From: JAJDIA01 sp031555505
GTDB lineage: Bacteria > Bacteroidota > Bacteroidia > Bacteroidales > Tannerellaceae
DNA length: 24,352 bases
Assembly: GCA_031555505.1 (NCBI GenBank)
Contig: JAVBUH010000021.1
Coordinates: 1 to 24,352 of the forward strand
Direction: 5' to 3'
Under the pieces are notes generated by a model. That model had not been told where the DNA came from, made no database searches, and was given only the letters and a program-made list of their open reading frames with translations. The translations under genes were made by a program, and so were the position numbers. Below, one piece after another: positions 8,313 through 14,378 of the stretch; position 1 is the stretch's first letter, and the number at the start of each line of letters is the position of its first letter.

Positions 8313-9476
8313 CCCCAACAAATACCCCATCGCCACCCCGTAATTCGTCATCGCCACCCCCTGCCTCTTCGCCTGCTCAATCCGGCTCATCATCTGCTTT
8401 CTGTTAATCATACATCCCCCGCACTGAATAACCAGCGTATACGCACTCAAATCCTCCGGAAAGTCGCCCCCGGCCACAACATCCACCTGCAGCCCTTCGC
8501 CAACCCGTTGGCGAAGCATCCGCGGAAGCTTGACCCGCCCGATATCCTCCGACAATGGCGCATGGGTACAGGCTTCTGCAATCAGCACCCGCGAAGTCTC
8601 CTGCAAACGGTCAATAGCCGAAGCGCCTTCCCGGTAATACCGGATATCTCCCTTATAGGCGGCAAACAATACCGAAAAAGAGGTCAACCGGCTTTCCGCC
8701 GGCTTCAGTTCATACACGGTTTTAAACACCTGCGAATCAGTAATGATCAGTTTCGGCGGACGGGCAAGGGCTTCCAGCGAAGCTTGGAGCCGGTCGGTGG
8801 TGCAACTCATCACCAGGCATCGCTTGTCCAGCAATTCCCGCAACGTTTGCACCTGAGGCAAAATAAGCCGTCCTTTCGGCGCCTGGATATCCTGCGGCAT
8901 CACCAGGAGCACCAGGTCACCGGCTTCCACCTGGTTGCCTGTGATGGTGATACGGTCGTACTCCTCCGGCAGGTGTTCGCGGATGGCGTTGCGGATATCG
9001 TCCATTCCCTGCCGTTCCAGGGCGCTCACTACCAGGGGGCGTTGGCCGCAGGCTTGCTCGATGGCGTCTGCCGCCGTAGCTGTCTCCGCCAGCAGATCTG
9101 CTTTGTTCAGTACCGGGATAAAAGGGATATCTTTTTCCGCAAGGAGTTGTATCCACCGGCGTTCCTGTTGCATATCCGGCTGGCAGAGCAGCAGGGCTAC
9201 ATCGGTCTTCTCCACGGCTTTCAGCGTTTGCGCGATGCGTTTTTGCCCCAGTTCGCCTTCATCGTCGTACCCGGGTGTATCGATAAACACACAGGGGCCG
9301 ATACCATAGATTTCCATGGCTTTGTACACAGGGTCGGTGGTGGTGCCGGGTGTTTCCGAAACGAGGGCGGCCTCTTGTCCGGTAAGGGCATTGACCAGTG
9401 ACGACTTACCGCTGTTTCGTCGCCCGAACAGGGCAATGTGCAGGCGGTTGGATTGGGGGGTGTCTTGCAGTGTCAT
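8301..9476 (-). CDS. hydF: HydF, GTPase scaffold for [FeFe]-hydrogenase H-cluster assembly
   Basis: This 391-residue protein, of the usual HydF length, is the scaffold on which the diiron subcluster is built and from which it is passed to the hydrogenase. The N-terminal GTPase domain has a P-loop GRRNSGKS (18-25), a switch region TPGTTTDP (42-49), DTPG (66-69) and NKAD (124-127). The C-terminal iron-sulfur domain has Cys303-x-His305 and a CGGC pair, Cys352 and Cys355, in good register with the three known cluster cysteines of HydF. The residue before the CxxC is Gln351, where the common family motif has His. The gene begins 11 bases after hydG ends and is the last gene of hydE-hydG-hydF. Its final codons overlap the repeat array, so the C-terminal GVGV is part of that repeat. 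Confidence 0.95.
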   Translation of the reverse strand: MTLQDTPQSNRLHIALFGRRNSGKSSLVNALTGQEAALVSETPGTTTDPVYKAMEIYGIGPCVFIDTPGYDDEGELGQKRIAQTLKAVEKTDVALLLCQPDMQQERRWIQLLAEKDIPFIPVLNKADLLAETATAADAIEQACGQRPLVVSALERQGMDDIRNAIREHLPEEYDRITITGNQVEAGDLVLLVMPQDIQAPKGRLILPQVQTLRELLDKRCLVMSCTTDRLQASLEALARPPKLIITDSQVFKTVYELKPAESRLTSFSVLFAAYKGDIRYYREGASAIDRLQETSRVLIAEACTHAPLSEDIGRVKLPRMLRQRVGEGLQVDVVAGGDFPEDLSAYTLVIQCGGCMINRKQMMSRIEQAKRQGVAMTNYGVAMGYLLGVGV

Positions 9477-9487
9477 CTGTAGGTGGC

Positions 9488-10906
9488 TTAAAATCTGAAA
9501 TCCCGCTTCCCTTTTTCGATCTCTTGCAGGTTGCGGACCGCTAATCCCTTGATCCGGGGATTCGGAATGCGTTCGATCTCCCGGGCGATCAATGCTTCGG
9601 CCAGTACGCGCGTTTCTTCCGAGGCATAGTCTTCCATATATTCTTTGAGGGTGACCAGTGCATTCGGTGCGCAGATATTGGCTATCTGTCCTGATTTGAC
9701 AAGCGACATGAAGCGGTCGCCTGTGCGCCCGGCACGGTAACAGGCGGTACAGAAGCTGGGGATGTATCCCTGACGGAGCAGCCAGGCTACGATTTCATCC
9801 AGGGTACGGGTATCGCTTACATCGAACTGGGTGGATTTCTCGGCGTCGGGCTCGGGGGTGGCATATCCTCCTACGCTGGTGCGCGAGGCGCCGCTGATCT
9901 GTGAGATACCGAGATCTAGCACTTGCTCGCGCGAGGCTTGCGACTCACGGGTGGAGACGATCATGCCGGTGTAGGGAACGGCGATACGGATTACGGCTAC
10001 GATACGTTGGAAAATGGCGTCGGATACTGCATCGGGATAGTCGTTCGTATCCACACCATCGGCCGGACAGATGCGTGGCACGCTGATAGTGTGCGGCCCT
10101 ACGCCCATCCGGGCTTCCAGGTGCTCGGCATGCATCAGCAGCCCTACAAAGTCGTACCGGTAGGTGTGCAGCCCGAACAGCACGCCCAGGCCTACGTCGT
10201 CGATACCGCCCTGCATCGCCCGATCCATCGCTTCCGTGTGGTAGGCGTAGTCGCTTTTCGGTCCCGTAGGATGGAGGCGTTGGTAGTGTTCCTTGTGGTA
10301 GGTCTCCTGGAACAGGATGTAGGTGCCGATTCCTGCACCTTTCAGTAGCCGGTAGTTCTCTACCGTGGTAGCGGCAATATTCACATTCACCCGCCGGATC
10401 GCTCCGTTCTTGTGGTGAATACGGTATATCGTCTCAATGGATTCCAGGATATAGTCGATGGGACTGTAGCGCGGGTCTTCTCCTGCTTCCAGGGCCAGAC
10501 GTTTGTGCCCCATATCCTGCAGGGCGATCACCTCACGCCGGATCTCTGCTTGCGAGAGTTGCTTGCGGGTGATGTGTTTGTTCTTTACATGGTAGGGGCA
10601 ATACACACATCCGTTGATACAATAATTCGACAAATAGAGCGGGGCAAACATCACAATACGGTTTCCGTAAAAGCGTTGCTTGATCTCCCGGGCCAGCCGG
10701 AATATCTTTCCGGTCAGGGCGGGGTCGTCGCATTCCAACAAAACGGCGGCTTCCCGGTGGGTGAGGCCCTTGCAGGCGGATGCCTTCTCAAGCAGTGCGG
10801 TGATCAGGACAGGGTCGTTCTTATGCGCCTGGGCGTATGCCAACGTTTCCATCACTTCCTGGTGGTTGATAAACGCTTCTGCCCGGGGTGAATCTACTGT
10901 ATACAT
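9488..10906 (-). CDS. hydG: HydG, radical SAM tyrosine lyase for H-cluster assembly
   Basis: This 472-residue enzyme is predicted to cleave tyrosine to p-cresol and dehydroglycine, the source of the CO and cyanide ligands of the [FeFe]-hydrogenase diiron site. The radical SAM cluster motif CX3CX2C is Cys96, Cys100 and Cys103 (NYCINGCVYCPYH). The C-terminal domain carries the HydG-specific CX2CX22C motif, Cys386, Cys389 and Cys412 (FCTACYRAGRTGD, then IANICAPNA), which binds the auxiliary iron-sulfur cluster. That second motif separates HydG from ThiH, its nearest relative. The gene lies between hydE (5 bases upstream) and hydF (11 bases downstream) on the same strand, which makes a polycistronic transcript near certain. 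Confidence 0.96.
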   Translation of the reverse strand: MYTVDSPRAEAFINHQEVMETLAYAQAHKNDPVLITALLEKASACKGLTHREAAVLLECDDPALTGKIFRLAREIKQRFYGNRIVMFAPLYLSNYCINGCVYCPYHVKNKHITRKQLSQAEIRREVIALQDMGHKRLALEAGEDPRYSPIDYILESIETIYRIHHKNGAIRRVNVNIAATTVENYRLLKGAGIGTYILFQETYHKEHYQRLHPTGPKSDYAYHTEAMDRAMQGGIDDVGLGVLFGLHTYRYDFVGLLMHAEHLEARMGVGPHTISVPRICPADGVDTNDYPDAVSDAIFQRIVAVIRIAVPYTGMIVSTRESQASREQVLDLGISQISGASRTSVGGYATPEPDAEKSTQFDVSDTRTLDEIVAWLLRQGYIPSFCTACYRAGRTGDRFMSLVKSGQIANICAPNALVTLKEYMEDYASEETRVLAEALIAREIERIPNPRIKGLAVRNLQEIEKGKRDFRF

Positions 10907-10911
10907 AATAA

Positions 10912-11970
10912 CTAACGGTTTAATGGTAAATGTGTTGGCGTATAGTCTCCCCGCTCGCCGGAAACGGTATATCCGATACTTTCCATGCGACGGGCGATCT
11001 TCTCAATAGCTTCGGCAGCAGTGGCGCTTCCGGATGACTTGTTATCATAGAGCGAATATTTTTCCTGTTGTTCGCAGGGAGTGAGGTTGGGCATCACCAC
11101 ATTGGCCCCCGCCAGAATACCCCGTTCACGTCCGTCGGGCAACAAGGTTTCCACAGCTGTGGTCGATGGGATCAAAGCCGAAGGAAATAGCAGCCGGAAG
11201 ATAGAAACAAGTCTGAGAGTCAGTTCAACATCCCCGGCCGGCCATCTGCCAAACGGCGTATCCTTATGCGGAATGAACGGACCGATACCGATCATTTCAG
11301 GTTTAAACTGTTCGATAAACCGGATATCTTCCACCAGATGATCCACCGTTTGGTGCGGTGAGCCTACCATGATGCCTGTACCGGTCTGGAAACCGATTGC
11401 CTTCAGGTCGTTCAGGCAACGAAGACGGTTGTCGCGCGACATCACGTAGGGGTGTAAGTATGCGTAATGCCGGGCATTGTATGTTTCGTGCCGCAACAGA
11501 TAGCGGTTAGCCCCTGCCCGGAAGAATTCCGCATACGCCTCCCGCGACCGTTCGCCCAGGGAGAGCGTGATCGCACAGTCCGGATATGCCTCCCGGATAG
11601 ACACAACTACCTCTTCTATCTGCTCGTCCGACAGGACAGGATCTTCACCTCCCTGCAGTACAAAGGTACGGCATCCCAACGCATACCCTTGCCTGCAACA
11701 GTCCAAAATGTTCTCCTTGTTCATCCTGTACCTTTTCAGCCGCACATTACCCTTACGGATACCACAATAGAAACAGTTATTCTTACACACATTACCCACC
11801 TCGATCAGCCCGCGCATATACACCTTGTTGCCAAACCGGGATAAAGCAACCCGCTGAGCCTCGAATCTAAGATATTCAAGTACCCCTGTGTCCGTACAAC
11901 TTACTAATTCCCTGTATCCTTCAGCTGTCAGACAATGCTCTTCCCTGAGTTTATCAACAAGCTTCTTCAT
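10912..11970 (-). CDS. hydE: HydE, radical SAM enzyme for H-cluster assembly
   Basis: This 352-residue radical SAM protein belongs to the HydE/BioB-like group and acts with HydG and HydF to make the azadithiolate-bridged diiron unit. The cluster motif CX3CX2C is Cys62, Cys66 and Cys69 (GNVCKNNCFYCGIRKGN). Further family features are LQGGEDP, the segment LRHETYN and the GIGPFIPHKDTPF stretch that follows the strand MIGIG. The C-terminal region has only one cysteine (TPCEQQEKYS), so the optional second cluster found in some HydE proteins is probably absent. It is the first gene of hydE-hydG-hydF. The 235-base gap upstream of it, to the HAD gene, shows only a CTGT-rich low-complexity stretch and no promoter I can defend. 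Confidence 0.94.
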   Translation of the reverse strand: MKKLVDKLREEHCLTAEGYRELVSCTDTGVLEYLRFEAQRVALSRFGNKVYMRGLIEVGNVCKNNCFYCGIRKGNVRLKRYRMNKENILDCCRQGYALGCRTFVLQGGEDPVLSDEQIEEVVVSIREAYPDCAITLSLGERSREAYAEFFRAGANRYLLRHETYNARHYAYLHPYVMSRDNRLRCLNDLKAIGFQTGTGIMVGSPHQTVDHLVEDIRFIEQFKPEMIGIGPFIPHKDTPFGRWPAGDVELTLRLVSIFRLLFPSALIPSTTAVETLLPDGRERGILAGANVVMPNLTPCEQQEKYSLYDNKSSGSATAAEAIEKIARRMESIGYTVSGERGDYTPTHLPLNR

Positions 11971-12205
11971 ATATGTTCGGCGTTTACGGCGTTCTCGTCT
12001 TCAACCAATCCACCCGTAAAAATAGTAATATTTTATCATATTCGGCACACATCTCCCAAACTAAAAACACCTCACCTTCCTCCTTTTCCACCCCATCTTC
12101 TTAAGCGTTTAATCTGTCTGTATCTGTCTGTGTGCCTGTATTTGTCTGATTTATTGTCATACACAGATATAGTTAATACCAACAACAGCCAGGCTTAATC
12201 GCCCC

Positions 12206-12682
12206 TTATCTCCCTTGCGCCTTATCCCACGCCTCACCCAGCCGGATAAAGAAATTCTTCTTGCGAAGCGACTGCCGTTCGCTGCTTTCCCCACCACTGC
12301 TAAGCGTACGGGCCGGCGAGAAAGGACGCCCTGATTTGATCATCTGGTAGATCACCCCCCAGTCGCGCATCCCGCCCAGGTTACGGTCGTCAATAAAAAG
12401 ATCGGCATTCAACTTCCGGGGCGAGGGCTCCGGCTCTTCCGGATAATTCTTATTCGCCGCATAAAACTCCAGTCCTTCCGCAGCGCAATAATCAATAGCT
12501 TCCTGCAGCAAATCGCCTTCACGTACCGACCAAAGTATAAGCTGATGACGATCCTCCTGTTGCAACCGCTTCAACACATCCAACGCAAAAGGAATCGGTT
12601 TCCCAATCCGTGGATACGCATGCTCCACAATCGTCCCATCAAAATCTACCGCTATAACCATAACACCCTGATTTATTTTCAT
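12206..12682 (-). CDS. Small HAD-superfamily hydrolase (BT0820-like)
   Basis: This 158-residue protein has the haloacid dehalogenase core. Motif I is VDFDGTI, with nucleophile Asp13 and acid/base Asp15. The motif II region is LILWSVREG and motif IV is ADLFIDDRNLGG. The cap is minimal, as in the BT0820 group of Bacteroidetes HAD proteins, which are annotated as phosphatases of unknown substrate. The ATG at 12682 follows an A/T-rich leader; an internal Met8 at 12661 would still keep motif I. The C-terminus after about residue 120 is basic and serine-rich (SSGGESSERQSLRKK) and looks disordered. It has the same orientation as hydE but lies 235 bases away, so a functional link to hydrogenase maturation is not shown. 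Confidence 0.85.
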   Translation of the reverse strand: MKINQGVMVIAVDFDGTIVEHAYPRIGKPIPFALDVLKRLQQEDRHQLILWSVREGDLLQEAIDYCAAEGLEFYAANKNYPEEPEPSPRKLNADLFIDDRNLGGMRDWGVIYQMIKSGRPFSPARTLSSGGESSERQSLRKKNFFIRLGEAWDKAQGR

Positions 12683-12699
12683 TATTTTTCAAATCATCG

Positions 12700-12842
12700 C
12701 AAAGATACCCAAAAAATCAAATTTCCCCCCACCTCTCCCCACCTCTTTGTATATCCATCCCCCCTTACATCCCTTCTCCCCCTAAACCCCTTATACTCCT
12801 TGTTCCCCTTGTCGCCCTTAAGGCCATTAAAACCCTTGTAGC
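12700..12842. other. Pyrimidine-rich low-complexity spacer
   Basis: The plus strand is dominated by C and T, with repeated short blocks such as CCCCACCTCT (twice), CCCTTACATCCC, and CCTTGT...CCCTTAAGG. Related CCTT-rich blocks occur at about 4394-4440 (before the GH2 gene) and 13211-13240. No start codon, hairpin or promoter stands out. The plus-strand ORF over this stretch is a low-complexity Pro/Leu/Ser translation and is not credible. Confidence 0.5.
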
Positions 12843-12843
12843 T

Positions 12844-13207
12844 AGGCTGTTAAGTTAAGTGCTCCCGTTTTTTGTGTGCGAAGGCGAATGCCCCATCAGG
12901 GGCATCCTGTTCGTAGCCGGGGGTACAGGCGAAGCCAAGCCCCCGGACAGGTGATTTGTATATGTTTTGTGTGCCGCGTCAGCGGTACCGTGTGGATAGA
13001 CCGGCACCACTGACGTGGCGCAGAATGATAATGTACCATCCATTGTCCAGGGGCTTGGCTTCGCCTGCACCCCTGGCTACGAACAGGATGCCCCTGATGG
13101 GGCATTCGCCTTCGCACACAAACAACGGGAACGCTTAACTGAACACCCTACCTGATGGGGCATTCGCCTTCGCACACAAAAAACGGGAACACTTAACTGA
13201 ACACCCT
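12844..13207. repeat. Palindromic intergenic element, copy C
   Basis: This is the most complete copy. Terminal inverted repeats of 26 bp lie at 12844-12869 (AGGCTGTTAAGTTAAGTG...) and 13124-13149 (...CACTTAAC-like strand reading AACGGGAACGCTTAAC); a second right end lies at 13182-13207. The core hairpin pairs GCCGCGTCAGCGGT (12973-12986) with ACCACTGACGTGGC (13006-13019). Arms contain CCGGGGG/CCAGGGG and GCCCC...GGGGC hairpins in mirror order. The right end carries a 58-bp tandem duplication, 13093-13150 and 13151-13208. Relative to its flanks, the loop inside the core hairpin is reversed compared with copies A and B. No coding capacity. Confidence 0.82.
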
Positions 13208-13246
13208 AGCTTAAAGCCCTTGCAGCCCTCTTTTCCCCAAAAAAAA

Positions 13247-13284
13247 TGTCCAAAAATCATACAGCACTGTCCAAAAATTAGACA
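13247..13284 (+). promoter_or_regulatory. Paired upstream activator-like dyads for a sigma-54 enhancer-binding protein
   Basis: Two 17-base sites start with the same 11 bases, TGTCCAAAAAT. Site 1 is TGTCCAAAAATCATACA (13247-13263) and site 2 is TGTCCAAAAATTAGACA (13268-13284). Site 2 is a clean dyad, TGTCYAA-N3-TTRGACA; site 1 is a weaker one. Their starts are 21 bases apart, two helical turns, so both face the same side of the DNA. They are centred about 110 and 89 bases before the predicted transcription start, the usual place for bacterial enhancer-binding protein sites. Binding is an inference. Confidence 0.6.
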
Positions 13285-13338
13285 CTCCCAGTAAATCTCC
13301 AAAATTCCACCCCATTGTTTCACAGCATTTTACCTATA

Positions 13339-13355
13339 TTGGCACGGTATTTGAA
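13339..13355 (+). promoter_or_regulatory. Sigma-54 (-24/-12) promoter for the ABC ATPase-permease cluster
   Basis: TTGGCACGGTATTTGAA matches the sigma-54 consensus YTGGCACGRNNNTTGCW at every fixed position except the -12 C, which is A here. The GG at 13341-13342 is the -24 element and TTG at 13351-13353 is the -12 element, which predicts a start near 13365 and a leader of about 38 bases before the ATG at 13403. Two activator-like dyads lie 55-92 bases upstream. A housekeeping -7-like TATATTGG overlaps at 13335-13342 but has no proper -33 box. Confidence 0.6.
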
Positions 13356-13402
13356 ACAAATCATGCAGAAATGCATATAACAGTAACTTAAAACATACAG
13401 TC

Positions 13403-14083
13403 ATGATTAAAATTGAAGGCTTAAGTAAGTTTTTCCGCACAGAAGAAGTAGAAACCATCGCATTGAACAAGGTCTCCATCGATGTGAAAGACGGCGAGTT
13501 CGTAGCCATCATGGGCCCATCCGGTTGCGGTAAGTCCACCTTGCTCAATATCCTCGGTCTACTCGACAACCCTTCCGAAGGAAACTACTACCTCGGCGAA
13601 TTGGAAGTTGGCCACCTCAAAGAAAAAGAACGGACACAGGTTCGCAAAGGCAACATCGGTTTCGTTTTCCAAAGCTTCAACCTGATCGACGAACTCAATG
13701 TCTTTGAAAACGTAGAGCTTCCGCTCACTTACCTCAAGATCAAGCCGGCCGACCGCAAACAGATGGTCACCGACATCCTCAAACGCATGAACATCAGCCA
13801 CCGCGCCGGACACTTCCCGCAACAACTCTCCGGCGGTCAACAACAGCGTGTAGCCATCGCCCGTGCCGTAGTCTCCAACCCGAAGATGATCCTCGCCGAC
13901 GAACCTACCGGTAACCTCGACTCGAAGAATGGCGCCGAAGTGATGCAACTCCTCACCGAACTCAACAAGGAAGGTACCACCATCATCATGGTAACCCACT
14001 CCAAGCACGACGCCGGTTTTGCCCACCGCATCATCAACCTCTTCGACGGTAGCATCGTATCCTCCGTCAGCGAGTTTATTTGA
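13403..14083 (+). CDS. ABC transporter ATP-binding protein, MacB/LolD type
   Basis: This 226-residue nucleotide-binding subunit is of the MacB/LolD/FtsE class that energises FtsX-fold permeases. All catalytic motifs are intact: Walker A GPSGCGKST (38-46, Lys44), Q-loop Gln90 (FVFQSFNLIDEL), signature LSGGQ (142-146), Walker B ILADEP with Glu167, D-loop GNLDSKNG, and His199 in the H-loop (MVTHSKHD). The start at 13403 follows an A-rich leader and begins with the usual first strand (MIKIEGLSKFF). It is the only ATPase in the cluster and precedes four permeases that have no ATPase domain. It therefore probably serves all of them, alone or in different dimers. A sigma-54 type promoter lies upstream. 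A 295-base gap with hairpins separates it from the first permease, which is unusual for partners of one complex. Confidence 0.94.
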   Translation: MIKIEGLSKFFRTEEVETIALNKVSIDVKDGEFVAIMGPSGCGKSTLLNILGLLDNPSEGNYYLGELEVGHLKEKERTQVRKGNIGFVFQSFNLIDELNVFENVELPLTYLKIKPADRKQMVTDILKRMNISHRAGHFPQQLSGGQQQRVAIARAVVSNPKMILADEPTGNLDSKNGAEVMQLLTELNKEGTTIIMVTHSKHDAGFAHRIINLFDGSIVSSVSEFI

Positions 14084-14178
14084 TAGAAAAGTAACTCAGA
14101 AGCGAAGCGACGTTTCCCCTCTTGAGAGCTACTCTCTATACACATCTTTTTCAGGTAGTATCTGAGGCTAACTCGGCT

Positions 14179-14228
14179 CCCCGCCTTGAAAGGCGGGGGG
14201 AACCGCCGCTCGCGGTGGTGGGGCGGTT
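14179..14228. other. Two GC-rich hairpins between the ATPase and first permease genes
   Basis: CCCCGCCT (14179-14186), loop TGAA, AGGCGGGG (14191-14198) forms a perfect 8-bp stem. A second hairpin follows at once: AACCGCC (14201-14207) against GGCGGTT (14222-14228), with an inner CCGC/GCGG option. Downstream is GAATCTCTTTTATTATC, only loosely T-rich. The pair sits inside a presumed operon, so it could attenuate read-through, set a processed 3' end for the ATPase mRNA, or be another dispersed repeat. The rest of 14084-14378 is AT-rich with no ORF or promoter I can support. Confidence 0.55.
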
Positions 14229-14378
14229 GAATCTCTTTTATTATCTTATATATTCCACTGAATATCATGCAAATATTAATTAATCCCGTCTCTGTTGTTA
14301 CACATAAATGTGTTATCAGGTAGAGATAGTTTTTGTTCATCAATCATCGTTAATCATTCATCACTCCACCCCCTTCTT

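Noticed and set aside
12545..12841. Plus-strand ORF of 98 codons over the HAD gene start and the pyrimidine-rich spacer
   Set aside because: It overlaps the start of the HAD gene on the other strand, and its second half is low-complexity Pro/Leu/Ser.
12956..13138. Small ORFs on both strands within element C
   Set aside because: These are the same repeat-derived peptides as in copies A and B (GLASPAPLATNRMPLMGHS type).
13335..13342. TATATTGG as a housekeeping -7 box for the ABC ATPase
   Set aside because: It overlaps the much better -24/-12 match and has only a poor -33 candidate (ATTG at 13314-13317) with a 17-base spacer.
14295..14378. Upstream ATG that would extend permease 1 by 28 residues
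   Set aside because: The extension has no counterpart in the other three paralogues, which all begin at the MKT-I--(F/Y)LSV motif.
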